Source: Ruminococcus sp.
Lineage (GTDB): Bacteria; Bacillota; Clostridia; Lachnospirales; Lachnospiraceae
Direction of reading: 5' to 3'
Length of the DNA: 64,000 bases
NCBI GenBank assembly: GCA_023663085.1
Contig: JAMPIB010000009.1
Span: 1-64,000, forward strand
Below are positions 46,304 to 55,377 of the stretch, in pieces. A model generated the notes under the pieces. That model searched no databases and was not told the origin of the DNA. It saw only the letters and a program-made list of their open reading frames with translations. Position 1 is the stretch's first letter. Each line of letters starts with the position of its first letter. Both the position numbers and the translations under genes were made by a program.

Positions 46304-47092
46304 TTATTTTTTTCTGTTTGTTACCAGATATTCTTCTTTCAGTTCCTCTACCATCTTTTGATAGGTCTCCCCGCATTCCTCATATTGCCCGGCCTCTATC
46401 ATAGAGACACAGAAACGCAGGTAATGCTCCCACAAATAACGATACTTTTCCTCTGCCTCCACGCTTTTATCAATTCTTTTGACAATTGTCGGCGCGATAT
46501 CATAGTATTCCTCTATGATCTGCGGGCCTTCGGGCTGTTTCAGCAGATATTCGTCACGGTATTTTTTCATAACCTGTATCTCTTTACAGTCCGGCCGTTT
46601 ATGCAGACTCTCACAGACCGCCGTTGTGACATAACAGAGTTTCTGTTTAAAACCGCCCTGTATAGAGGCAAAGTCCGCATAAGATATCGTATATCCCGGA
46701 AACGTCTCTTTCCATTTCGCACAGATGATATCCGCCGTTTTCGTGGCGTTATTATCTTTTTTCGGATATTCCTGACAGGACAGAAGCGCCGGGAAAACGT
46801 AAGATACCATATACAGATTCAGATCAAGCTGTCTGCTTTCTCTATTCACACGGCCTTTCTGCCCGGAAACAATCTCCGCCACGGCATCGGCCAGCGTACC
46901 CGCCACTTCCTGAGCCGTCTGCGTAATATCTTCTTCCTGCATAAAAAGCGCATGAAAACTATCCCACAACGTCCTGTTATCTTCCATAAAAGCCTCAAAA
47001 GAAGCCTCATAGGTGTTTTTCTTAAAGCCCTTTAACCGCGCCTGTGCCTGTTCCGGCAAAGCCGCTACAGCCTGTAAATCTATCTGCACCAT
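46304..47092 (-). CDS. CFI-box-containing protein of unknown function
   Basis: A 262-residue soluble, mostly helical protein. Near residues 150-205 it shows a pattern very like the CFI-box: Cys followed by TTA (CYVTTAVCESL), then MKKYRDEYLL, then EEYYDIAPTIVKRID. The role of that box is not settled. The ATG at 47092 has GGAG six bases before it; a GTG at 47104 would start inside the ribosome site. It lies between yebC and metY with 12 and 17 base gaps. Confidence 0.6.
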   Translation of the reverse strand: MVQIDLQAVAALPEQAQARLKGFKKNTYEASFEAFMEDNRTLWDSFHALFMQEEDITQTAQEVAGTLADAVAEIVSGQKGRVNRESRQLDLNLYMVSYVFPALLSCQEYPKKDNNATKTADIICAKWKETFPGYTISYADFASIQGGFKQKLCYVTTAVCESLHKRPDCKEIQVMKKYRDEYLLKQPEGPQIIEEYYDIAPTIVKRIDKSVEAEEKYRYLWEHYLRFCVSMIEAGQYEECGETYQKMVEELKEEYLVTNRKK

Positions 47093-47104
47093 CATATTCT
47101 CCAC

Positions 47105-47833
47105 TTATTCATCCCAGTTGTGATATACAGCCTGTACATCATCATCTTCCTCCAGAAGATCCAGCGTCCTCTGTAAATTTTTGATCGCCGTCTCATCCGT
47201 CAGTTCCACCCAGTTCTGTGGGATCATTGTAACTTCGGAAGAAACCATCTCGATATTGGCCTCTTTTATGGCCTTATCGACCGCCTCCAGATCGTCGGGC
47301 GCCGTATAGATCTCAAAGCTGTCCTCTTCTTCCGCAAAATCTTCCGCACCGGCGTCCAAAGCCAGCATCATCAGATCGTCGGCCTCCATATCACACTCTT
47401 CCTTGTCGATGATGATAAGTCCTTTTTTATCGAACATAAAAGAAACGCATCCGGGCGTACCGATACTTCCCTGCCCTTTGGTAAAAGCGCTTCTGACATT
47501 GGCCGCCGTCCGGTTGCTGTTATCGGTCAGCGCATCTACGATGATAGCGATACCATTCGGGCCGTAGCCTTCATAAGTCACATATTTATAAGTAACATTG
47601 TCATTTTCACCGGCCGCTTTTTTGATACCCCTTTCAATCGTATCGTTGGGCATGTTATTGGCCTTCGCCTTGGCAACGACCTGCGCCAGCTTAAAGTTAT
47701 TGCTGGGATCCGGGCCGCCCTCCTTGACGGCAACGGCGATCTCCCTGCCGATGATCGTAAAGATCTTGCCTTTTGCGGCGTCATTTTTTTCTTTCTTATG
47801 TTTAATATTGGCAAACTTTGAATGTCCTGACAT
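47105..47833 (-). CDS. yebC: YebC/PmpR-family protein
   Basis: A 242-residue protein opening with MSGHSKFANIKHKKEKNDAA, the family hallmark, with the three-domain length of 240-250. Members act as transcription regulators or, as shown more recently for some, as ribosome-associated factors at proline stretches. First gene of yebC-CFI-box-metY. Confidence 0.96.
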   Translation of the reverse strand: MSGHSKFANIKHKKEKNDAAKGKIFTIIGREIAVAVKEGGPDPSNNFKLAQVVAKAKANNMPNDTIERGIKKAAGENDNVTYKYVTYEGYGPNGIAIIVDALTDNSNRTAANVRSAFTKGQGSIGTPGCVSFMFDKKGLIIIDKEECDMEADDLMMLALDAGAEDFAEEEDSFEIYTAPDDLEAVDKAIKEANIEMVSSEVTMIPQNWVELTDETAIKNLQRTLDLLEEDDDVQAVYHNWDE

Positions 47834-47871
47834 GTAATCTTCTCTCCTTCGTCTTTTATGCTGTTATAATA

Positions 47872-49275
47872 TCATTTTTCTTTCGTTTCTTCAACCGTCA
47901 TATCGGTATTTTCTTCGCCGTCCTCCATTTCCGGTACTTTGGAGGCCATGACGCTCTGTATCATCCTGTCTTTGACATCCAGTATCCGGAAACAATACCC
48001 CTGCGCAACAAACTCAAATTCTTCGCCTTCTTCCGGTATGTGTTCGAGTCTGGAAATGACAAAACCGTTGACGGTATCAAAATTATCTTCCTCCAGAGAA
48101 ATATCCAGTTGCTCTTCGAGTTCTTCCAACGGCATCATACCGTCGATGATATATTCATCCTGACCGCTTTCCTTGATATAACTTTCTTCTTCATCATATT
48201 CATCCTGAATATTGCCGACGATCTCTTCGAGGATATCTTCTAAAGCTAACAGTCCCGCCGTCTGTCCGTATTCGTCGATAACGATGGCCATCTGTATCTT
48301 TTCGCTCTGCATGGTCTTTAACAGGTCGTCTATTTTCCTCGTCTCCGTAATGAATAAAGGCTCTCTTAACAGCCCTTTTATCTTGCCGATCGGTTTCGAG
48401 GCCATCTTTTCATTCATCTGCATCCGCATGACGTCCTTTAAATGCAGGATGCCGACTATATGGTCTATCGTTCCTTCGTATACGGGAAAACGGCTGTTGT
48501 GTTCTTCGAGGATAAAAGCCGCCGCCTCCGATAACGTCACGCTGCAATCGAGCGCTATCATATTGTTGCGGTTTACCATGATGTCCTTGGCTTCTTTTTC
48601 CCCGTATTCAAAGATATTGGTTATCATTTCCGCTTCGCTGGCCAGTAAAACGCCCTGTTCGTGCCCGGTATTGACTAAAGAAAGTATCTCTTCTTCCGTC
48701 ACGTCCGCAGTCTCATCAAGTCCCTTGATGCCAAAAAGCTGTAAAATGCCCCTGGCCGTGATGGATACGAAGGCCGTAAAAGGCGCCACGATACGCGTAT
48801 AATAATAAATTGGCGTAATACACAGACGCATCCACATATCGGGATATCTGGAAGCCGCTTTTCTGGGGATCAGCACGCCGAAAATAAGCACTATGTACAG
48901 CAGACAGACTGTTACTACGATCCCGGTCAGCACGGCCAGCAGTTTTATGTGCCATCCCTGTAATCCGCTTATATTGGTAACGGCCAGACGATATACCACA
49001 TAACTGAAATACTGGTGCAGTCTGTACAGGTACAGCGCGCCAAAAAGCATATTGACCGTTACGATACCAAGCTGGATGGCGTTTGTATACTTGGCCGGGT
49101 TATCAATTATATACTGCAATCTGGCCGCCTTTTTATCAGATTCTTTGTAAAGATCGTCTTCCTCCTGTCTTTTGCGGTTCTGGATGGCGGATGTAAAGCC
49201 GTAAACGATCATCTCCAGAAACAGCAGCAGTAAAAAAATGACAGCCGTACCGGGTCGTATCAGATCATCTTCCAT
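47872..49275 (-). CDS. CNNM/CBS-domain transporter-like protein (hemolysin-type, DUF21)
   Basis: A 467-residue membrane protein: DUF21 region with about four transmembrane segments (1-180), two CBS domains (about 215-345, e.g. ILHLKDVMRMQMNE, IDEYGQTAGLLALEDILEEI) and a C-terminal CorC_HlyC domain (about 365-440). Relatives are linked to Mg2+ or Co2+ export. The N-terminal third lacks the perfect motif set of well-studied CNNM proteins, so the ion is unknown. Begins 59 bases downstream of mazF. Confidence 0.88.
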   Translation of the reverse strand: MEDDLIRPGTAVIFLLLLFLEMIVYGFTSAIQNRKRQEEDDLYKESDKKAARLQYIIDNPAKYTNAIQLGIVTVNMLFGALYLYRLHQYFSYVVYRLAVTNISGLQGWHIKLLAVLTGIVVTVCLLYIVLIFGVLIPRKAASRYPDMWMRLCITPIYYYTRIVAPFTAFVSITARGILQLFGIKGLDETADVTEEEILSLVNTGHEQGVLLASEAEMITNIFEYGEKEAKDIMVNRNNMIALDCSVTLSEAAAFILEEHNSRFPVYEGTIDHIVGILHLKDVMRMQMNEKMASKPIGKIKGLLREPLFITETRKIDDLLKTMQSEKIQMAIVIDEYGQTAGLLALEDILEEIVGNIQDEYDEEESYIKESGQDEYIIDGMMPLEELEEQLDISLEEDNFDTVNGFVISRLEHIPEEGEEFEFVAQGYCFRILDVKDRMIQSVMASKVPEMEDGEENTDMTVEETKEK

Positions 49276-49334
49276 ATATTATGTTCCCTCTCTTTCTTTT
49301 CTCCAACTGTAAAAAATCCTTTTTCACACTTCTC

Positions 49335-49676
49335 TTATGTACCAAGTTCAAGACTTACCATAAGGCCCGTATTGACCTCTTTCATGATCTCCTGATCCAG
49401 ATGACATACTCTGTCTTTCAGACGCTTCTTGTCAATGGTGCGGAGCTGTTCAAGCAGAATAACAGAGTCTTTTACCATATCATATTTATTGGCATTCAAT
49501 TCAATATGGGTAGGCAGTTTGGCCTTGTTCATCTTGGAGGTGATGGCCGCACAGATCACCGTCGGGCTGTGTTTGTTCCCGATATCGTTCTGGATGATGA
49601 GCACCGGTCTGACGCCGCCCTGTTCCGAACCGATCACCGGCCGTAAGTCAGCATAATAAATATCTCCTCGTTTCAT
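49335..49676 (-). CDS. mazF: MazF/PemK-family mRNA interferase
   Basis: A 113-residue EndoA/MazF toxin with [19 protein letters not shown] (3-21), RPVLIIQND and the conserved TSK ([11 protein letters not shown]). It cuts mRNA at short specific sites. The ATG at 49676 has AAGGAAG eight bases upstream and gives the normal N-terminus. As in B. subtilis (alr-ndoAI-ndoA) it follows alr, but the CopG-type antitoxin gene expected between them is missing; only a 25-codon frame (49680-49757) is there. Confidence 0.93.
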   Translation of the reverse strand: MKRGDIYYADLRPVIGSEQGGVRPVLIIQNDIGNKHSPTVICAAITSKMNKAKLPTHIELNANKYDMVKDSVILLEQLRTIDKKRLKDRVCHLDQEIMKEVNTGLMVSLELGT

Positions 49677-49759
49677 ATCACACACTTCCTTCAATCAATC
49701 TAGCAATTCTAACTGACAGCAATAGTATTGCCAATTTTTCTGAAGGTATACGCATAAAG

Positions 49760-50941
49760 CTAACCGAAATCTTTATAATAATCTTTCGTGCATAAGATAC
49801 GGCCCTCTTTTAAGTAGACTCTCGGTATTCTCTTTCCAAGGTTGCAGACAAATTCATAATGAAATCGTCCTGAGAGTGCGCCGAGTTCTTCTAACGTGAT
49901 CTGCTCCGGTCCGTCTTTTCCTATCAGCGTAACTTCCGTTCCGGCTTTTGCCTGCGGAATGTCATCTATATCTATCATAAACTGATCCATGCAGATTCGG
50001 CCGATGATCGGCGCTCTTTTCCCATAAACGAGCACATATCCTTTATTGGATAATCCGCGCGCATAGCCGTCCGCATAACCTACCGGCACTGTCGCTATCC
50101 GCATCTTTCGCGGCGCGGTAAAGATTCCGCCATAGCTTATGGACATGCCCTTTTCTATTTCCTTACAGTAGATGATGCGGCTCTTTAACGTAAGCGCAGG
50201 GGATAGAGATATCCTGTCTCTATGTACTTCCTCCGAAGGCCACAGGCCATATAAGGCGATCCCGGCCCGCACCATGTTCATATTCATCTTTTTTAAGTCA
50301 ATGATCGCGGCGCTGTTGGAGCAATGTCTGACCGGAATCCGATATCCAAGTTCCGTTTCTATCCTGCCACAAAATTGACTAAATCGGTCAAACTGTATCT
50401 CCGTATAGGTTTTATCAGTTTCATCCGCCTTGGCAAAGTGGGTAAAGAGCCCCTCCACTTCTATCTTTTCATACGATAAGGCTTTTTTTACAAAAGCAAA
50501 GCCCTTATCGTCCGGGAAAATACCGATCCGTCCCATGCCGGTATCCACTTTGATATGGATCTTCGCTCTGATTCCGAGTTTATCAGCGCATTCGGAGATT
50601 TCCGCCAGCATATCTTCGCAAAATACCGTGATACGGATATCGTTTTTAATCATTTCTTCATAGCTGTAAGGAAAAGTATATCCTAAGACCAGGATGGGTT
50701 TCTTTAACCCCGCAGCCCGCAATATCATGCCCTCTTCGGGCGTCGCGGTCGCATAACCGGCCACATAGTCCAGTGTTTCCAGTTCCCTGCCGACCGGCAC
50801 GGCCCCGTGTCCGTAACCATCCGCCTTTAATACCGCCATAATTTTCGTATCCGGCGAGATATTGCCTCTCATCTGTTCCATATTGGCACGAACGGCGTCC
50901 AGATCCACCGTCGCATACACTCTCTGATATTGTTCTAACAT
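49760..50941 (-). CDS. alr: Alanine racemase
   Basis: A 393-residue PLP enzyme supplying D-alanine for peptidoglycan. The cofactor lysine is K39 in AVLKADGYGHGA, the second catalytic tyrosine lies in SISYGGIF (about 265), and VDTGMGRIGI is typical. Its leader contains copy 2 of the dispersed repeat; AAGGG lies 13 bases before the ATG. Confidence 0.96.
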   Translation of the reverse strand: MLEQYQRVYATVDLDAVRANMEQMRGNISPDTKIMAVLKADGYGHGAVPVGRELETLDYVAGYATATPEEGMILRAAGLKKPILVLGYTFPYSYEEMIKNDIRITVFCEDMLAEISECADKLGIRAKIHIKVDTGMGRIGIFPDDKGFAFVKKALSYEKIEVEGLFTHFAKADETDKTYTEIQFDRFSQFCGRIETELGYRIPVRHCSNSAAIIDLKKMNMNMVRAGIALYGLWPSEEVHRDRISLSPALTLKSRIIYCKEIEKGMSISYGGIFTAPRKMRIATVPVGYADGYARGLSNKGYVLVYGKRAPIIGRICMDQFMIDIDDIPQAKAGTEVTLIGKDGPEQITLEELGALSGRFHYEFVCNLGKRIPRVYLKEGRILCTKDYYKDFG

Positions 50942-50963
50942 TTTAATGATCGTACCCTTCTTT

Positions 50964-50996
50964 CAGCCTGCGATATTTGTGCTGCAGGCACAGATT
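50964..50996. repeat. Dispersed leader repeat, copy 2
   Basis: Matches 24751-24783 at 28 of 33 positions and, like it, ends about 23 bases before a minus-strand start codon (alr). On the transcribed strand it contains TGTGCCTGCAGCACA, an inverted repeat that could form a small hairpin, and CCTGC...GCAGG arms. Confidence 0.8.
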
Positions 50997-51001
50997 GTCA
51001 A

Positions 51002-52561
51002 TCAACCTCTGACGTCCGCCTCTTTAGAAGCGCATTCTTTTAAGACTTCCGGCAGGCCGGTAATGATATCGGTCGCGGTCATCGCATACTGTCCAAGACG
51101 TGCCGCCGCTTTATCACCCGCCAGACCATGCAGATAAACGCCGCTTACAGCAGCTTCTTCCGCCGCCATGCCCTGCGCGATAAGCCCGGTCAGCATCCCG
51201 GCCAGTACATCCCCGGAGCCTGCCGTCGCCATTCCCGGATTCCCGGATGTATTCAGATAAAACATATCTTTACCCGGAACGGCCACTACTGTCCGGGCAT
51301 CCTTGCAGACCACGATACAGCCCGTTTTATCCGCCAACTGTTGCGGGTAATCGCTTATATGCGCCGCGGCCTCTTTTACAGAACAGCCAAAGAGTCTGGC
51401 AAATTCGGCAAGATGCGGCGTTAAAATAATCTCCCGTCCGCGCGCCTTAAAATCCGCCCCGTCTGCTGCCAACAGATTCAGCGCGTCTGCATCTATCACC
51501 ATTGGCAGCGTACTTATTTCCATACAATACCGCAACATCCATGCGGCTTCTTTCCCCGTTCCGATACCCGGCCCGATCAAAATGCAGTCCGCCCACTCAT
51601 GCGCCTGTCGGAAAGCTTCTAAAAATATTTCATCAAATACCTCATCCGGCTCCTCTTCCTGCCAGAGCGCCGTATCATAGACCATCACCATAGCCTCCGG
51701 CAGTCTCTGCTGTATCGCCGCGCGGTTTTTAATAGAAGTTATCATTTTTACCATTCCTGCGCCTATCCGCAGAGCGCTTTCTCCGGCCATGAGCGCCGCG
51801 CCGCATATCGTATCGTTTCCCGCGATCACCAGCACTTTTCCAAAGGTGCCCTTGTTGCCCTCCGGCCTTCTGGCGGGCAGGCATATGTCCTTTAACGACG
51901 TATAAGTATAGGCGCCGGGTACTTTGCCCAGAAAACTATATTCATCAATCCCCATCTGTCCGCATACGATTTTACCACAATATCCTGCGCCCGGATAGAG
52001 CAACTCTCCTAATTTAAGAAAACCATAGCTTACAGTCAGATCGGCGCATACCGCCGTCCCCATTATCCGGCCGTCATCCGCCTGTACGCCGGAAGGGATA
52101 TCCGCCGCGCAGACATAAGCCTCCAGCGCATTTATCGCATCAACAGCCTCTTTGTAGATGCCTTCTATATCTCTCGTAAGTCCGATGCCGAATATTGCAT
52201 CAATTACTATATCATATTCACCTTCCGGGATTCTGTCATAAGGCTTTATGCCATACTGCGCCAGGATCTCTAATTGCAGTCTTGTCTCCTCCGTACACTT
52301 CTCATAAGCGCCCAGCAGTACAAAATCCACAGTAAAACCACGGCGAAGCAAAAGCCGTCCGATCGCCAGTCCATCGCCGCCATTATTCCCGCACCCGGAT
52401 ACGACAAGGACTTTTGACGCCGCATCGCCTTTTTCTTTTAAAAGGGCCTCCACACTCACGAGCGCTGCCCGTTCCATTAAGACAACCGCCGGGAGCTTCA
52501 GATACTCTACCGTATTGTTATCATATTGCTTCATTTCCGCCTGCGTCACAAGATATTCCAT
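51002..52561 (-). CDS. nnrD: Bifunctional NAD(P)H-hydrate epimerase / ADP-dependent dehydratase
   Basis: A 519-residue repair enzyme that restores hydrated NAD(P)H. The N-terminal epimerase domain (1-215) has VVSGCGNNGGDGLAIGRLL, and the C-terminal ribokinase-like dehydratase (235-510) has KGTFGKVLVIAGN, LTPHLAEFARL and NPGMATAGSGDVLAG. The ATG at 52561 gives the standard N-terminus; a start at 52603 adds 14 residues and overlaps the upstream gene. Starts the nnrD-alr-mazF run after the coiled-coil gene. Confidence 0.94.
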   Translation of the reverse strand: MEYLVTQAEMKQYDNNTVEYLKLPAVVLMERAALVSVEALLKEKGDAASKVLVVSGCGNNGGDGLAIGRLLLRRGFTVDFVLLGAYEKCTEETRLQLEILAQYGIKPYDRIPEGEYDIVIDAIFGIGLTRDIEGIYKEAVDAINALEAYVCAADIPSGVQADDGRIMGTAVCADLTVSYGFLKLGELLYPGAGYCGKIVCGQMGIDEYSFLGKVPGAYTYTSLKDICLPARRPEGNKGTFGKVLVIAGNDTICGAALMAGESALRIGAGMVKMITSIKNRAAIQQRLPEAMVMVYDTALWQEEEPDEVFDEIFLEAFRQAHEWADCILIGPGIGTGKEAAWMLRYCMEISTLPMVIDADALNLLAADGADFKARGREIILTPHLAEFARLFGCSVKEAAAHISDYPQQLADKTGCIVVCKDARTVVAVPGKDMFYLNTSGNPGMATAGSGDVLAGMLTGLIAQGMAAEEAAVSGVYLHGLAGDKAAARLGQYAMTATDIITGLPEVLKECASKEADVRG

Positions 52562-52599
52562 ACCGGATCCGTTTCCTTCCCGCAAAAGGCGCCAAAATC

Positions 52600-53271
52600 T
52601 CATGACTTTGGCGCGTTATTGTTTTTTCTGCTTTTCTTAGCCTGTTTGTCTTTGCCCGATTTATCCTGCGGACGATATTTCATATCGAAAAGCTCTATCA
52701 CATCCGCCCCGAAAATATCGTGCATATAGGTATAAAGCTGGTTGTTCATTTCCTCTTTTTCCTGCTTTCTGACTGCTTTTTTCTTTAATTCACGGCGCAT
52801 TTCCCGTATCCAGGTATCTAACGCCTCAATCTCCCTTGTATTTTCCTGTATCTTTTTGTAACAGACTTCCATGGACGCTAACATCAGTTCGCGGTTTACT
52901 TTATCAATCCTGCGCGGCAGCTGCACGAGTTCTTCCTCATAAGCATCTGTCTTCTCGCTGCATTCTTTCACAAGCCGCTTATGCTCCGACATATCATGGA
53001 GGAGTTTTTTATTATCAGGATCTTTGACACGCTCGTCCGCAAGATGGACTATTTCATCCATTAGCTTTTTCTTTATTTTTCTGATATCCTTGCTTTCCGT
53101 ATTCAGCTTTCCCTGTCTCTTGACTAATGTAGTCAATTCATTTTCCAACTTCTGGATAGTCGGCGTGATCTCTGTCTGGGTAAAAAGTTTGTGCCACTTA
53201 TTATCAAGAGTCAGTATGGGAATCTTTTTCCCGGATAATGCAGTTTTAAAGTTTTCATCCCTGTTCGCCAT
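52600..53271 (-). CDS. Coiled-coil protein of unknown function
   Basis: A 223-residue, highly charged, almost wholly helical protein with heptad-like Leu/Ile spacing over residues 35-165 and a Lys/Asn-rich tail. I recognise no family. The opening IPILTLDNKWHKLFT may be a small globular cap. The gene is first behind the promoter at 53301-53329 and runs into nnrD with a gap of 38 bases to its chosen start. Confidence 0.65.
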   Translation of the reverse strand: MANRDENFKTALSGKKIPILTLDNKWHKLFTQTEITPTIQKLENELTTLVKRQGKLNTESKDIRKIKKKLMDEIVHLADERVKDPDNKKLLHDMSEHKRLVKECSEKTDAYEEELVQLPRRIDKVNRELMLASMEVCYKKIQENTREIEALDTWIREMRRELKKKAVRKQEKEEMNNQLYTYMHDIFGADVIELFDMKYRPQDKSGKDKQAKKSRKNNNAPKS

Positions 53272-53300
53272 AAAGTCACATCCTCTCCCCGAATACTCTT

Positions 53301-53329
53301 ATTATATTCTATCTGCTAAAAATTGTAAA
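53301..53329 (-). promoter_or_regulatory. Promoter of the coiled-coil/nnrD/alr/mazF transcript
   Basis: On the minus strand TTTACA (53324-53329), a 17-base spacer and perfect TATAAT (53301-53306), about 30 bases before the start codon at 53271. It is placed back to back with the plus-strand promoter starting at 53334. Confidence 0.75.
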
Positions 53330-53333
53330 CTAT

Positions 53334-53363
53334 TTGACAGTGGTCTTTATGGCCTGTTAAACT
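53334..53363 (+). promoter_or_regulatory. Promoter of the ABC-F gene
   Basis: TTGACA (53334-53339), an 18-base spacer and TAAACT (53358-53363), followed by AAGGAGCTGTTTTC and the ATG at 53400. The -35 elements of this and the opposing promoter are only four bases apart. Confidence 0.7.
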
Positions 53364-53399
53364 ATAGGGTAATGTAGAAAAAAATAAGGAGCTGTTTTC

Positions 53400-55367
53400 A
53401 TGATACTTTCTGTCAGCAATATACATAAATCATTTGAAGAAGTGCCGGTTTTACAAAATGTGTCCTTCCATATCGAGGATCACGAGAAAGCGGCCATCGT
53501 GGGCATCAACGGCGCGGGAAAAACGACGCTTCTGCGTATCATCATAGGAGAACTTGCGGCTGATAACGGCGTTGTCACGCTCTCCAAGGATAAGAGTGTC
53601 GGCTATCTGTCCCAGCATCAGACCGTGAACGGAGAAAATACCATCTATGACGAACTGCTCAGCGCCAAACAGGATATCATTGATTTAGAGCGCCGCATCC
53701 GCTCTACGGAACTACAGATGAAAAAAGCCGAAGATGAGCATCTCGACGGACTTATGGAGACTTATGCCAAACTGACGCACGCCTTTGAAGCCGCTAACGG
53801 CTATGCCTATAAAAGCGAAGTGACCGGCGTCTTAAAGGGCCTCGGTTTTACGCAGGAAGACTTTACCAAATCCGTGGATACCCTCTCCGGCGGCCAGAAG
53901 ACCCGCGTGGCTTTAGGTCGGCTTTTACTGGTAAAACCCGACCTCATTATTCTGGACGAACCGACCAACCACCTCGATATGTCCTCCATCACCTGGTTAG
54001 AGACTTATCTGCTCAACTATAAGGGCGCGGTTATCATTGTTTCCCACGACCGCTATTTTCTGGATCGCATCGCCGGAAAGATCATCGAACTGGATAATAC
54101 CAGAGCGACTGTTTTTACAGGCAACTATTCCGCTTATGCCCTCAAAAAAGAACAACTGCGTATCGCACAGTATAATGCCTATATGAACCAGCAGCGCGAA
54201 ATCAGACATCAGGAAGAGGTCATTGATAAATTAAAATCGTTTAACCGTGAAAAATCTATCAAGCGCGCCGAGAGCCGCGAAAAGATGCTGAATAAAATTG
54301 AAGTACTGGATAAACCGACGCAGGTGCGCTCCGATATGCACCTGCATCTGGAACCGCGCATTGCCAGCGGCAATGATGTTCTGGAAGTGGAAAATATCTC
54401 CAAATCATTCGATAAACTGACCCTGTTTGAAGAACTGTCTTTCAGCGTAAAAAGAGGCGAACACATTGCCATTATCGGCGATAACGGAACCGGCAAAACA
54501 ACGATATTAAAGATGATAAACGGCCTGCTTACGCCCGATTCCGGTTCAATCCGCCCCGGTACGAATGTTGAGATCGGCTATTACGATCAGGAACATCATG
54601 TCCTGCATCCCGAAAAGACTTTATTTGAAGAGATCTCCGACGATTATCCGACGCTCAACAATACGCAGATCCGTAATACGCTGGCCGCTTTTCTTTTCAC
54701 AGGAGATGACGTTTTCAAAAAAATAGAATCCTTAAGCGGCGGGGAACGCGGCCGCCTCTCGCTGGCCAAACTGATGCTGTCGGAATCCAATTTTTTAATC
54801 CTCGACGAGCCGACCAACCATCTGGATATCATGTCCAAGGAGATACTCGAAGACGCCATCAACGCCTACACCGGCACCGTGTTATACGTCTCCCACGACA
54901 GATATTTTATCAACAGAACCGCTTCGCGCATCTTATGTCTCGACCAGCGGACGCTGACACAGTATCTGGGCGATTATGAATATTATCTGGAAAAAAAGGA
55001 AGAACAGCTTGCCCGGCAAACGAAAGTCTCCGCAGAAAATGCTTCCGCCGGGAAGTTTTCTGCCGGAAAGTCTTCTACGGGAAAAGACGCGTCTTCTACG
55101 CTTTCGCAGGCGGAATCGGAAAATAAACAGGACTGGAAAAGCCAGAAGGAACAACAGGCGGTAAAGCGTAAAAAAGAGAACGATCTTCGCAAATGCGAAG
55201 AGGCTATTGAGAAACTGGAGCAGAGAAATACCCGAATCGACGAACTGATGGCCGCGCCGGAAGTCTGTACGGATGTCGCAAGATTACAGGAACTGGTGAA
55301 GGAAAAAGAGGCAAATGAGGCGGAGTTGGAGGCGTTGTATGAGAGGTGGGAAGAGTTGTCGGAGTGA
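53400..55367 (+). CDS. ABC-F family ATPase (ribosome-associated)
   Basis: A 655-residue soluble protein with two ABC cassettes: Walker A GINGAGKTT (about 35-43) and GDNGTGKTT (about 360-368), signatures LSGGQKTRVALGR and LSGGERGRLSLAK, each followed by LDEPTNHLD. There are no transmembrane segments. The interdomain linker (about 235-320) and a charged C-terminal coiled coil (about 595-655) fit the YdiF/Uup-type housekeeping ABC-F proteins acting at the ribosome. A Ser/Ala/Gly/Lys-rich spacer (about 545-570, with SAGK/STGK repeats) before the coiled coil is unusual. Only plus-strand gene in the window; antibiotic resistance cannot be inferred. Confidence 0.93.
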   Translation: MILSVSNIHKSFEEVPVLQNVSFHIEDHEKAAIVGINGAGKTTLLRIIIGELAADNGVVTLSKDKSVGYLSQHQTVNGENTIYDELLSAKQDIIDLERRIRSTELQMKKAEDEHLDGLMETYAKLTHAFEAANGYAYKSEVTGVLKGLGFTQEDFTKSVDTLSGGQKTRVALGRLLLVKPDLIILDEPTNHLDMSSITWLETYLLNYKGAVIIVSHDRYFLDRIAGKIIELDNTRATVFTGNYSAYALKKEQLRIAQYNAYMNQQREIRHQEEVIDKLKSFNREKSIKRAESREKMLNKIEVLDKPTQVRSDMHLHLEPRIASGNDVLEVENISKSFDKLTLFEELSFSVKRGEHIAIIGDNGTGKTTILKMINGLLTPDSGSIRPGTNVEIGYYDQEHHVLHPEKTLFEEISDDYPTLNNTQIRNTLAAFLFTGDDVFKKIESLSGGERGRLSLAKLMLSESNFLILDEPTNHLDIMSKEILEDAINAYTGTVLYVSHDRYFINRTASRILCLDQRTLTQYLGDYEYYLEKKEEQLARQTKVSAENASAGKFSAGKSSTGKDASSTLSQAESENKQDWKSQKEQQAVKRKKENDLRKCEEAIEKLEQRNTRIDELMAAPEVCTDVARLQELVKEKEANEAELEALYERWEELSE

Positions 55368-55377
55368 GAAAACCTTC

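Noticed and set aside
49680..49757. 25-codon frame as the MazF antitoxin gene
   Set aside because: Too short for a CopG or MazE fold, hydrophobic rather than acidic, and with no clear ribosome site; kept only as a question in the findings.
53400..55367. Antibiotic-resistance ABC-F determinant
   Set aside because: The domain layout and charged C-terminal coiled coil fit housekeeping YdiF/Uup-like proteins; nothing in the sequence or context points to resistance.
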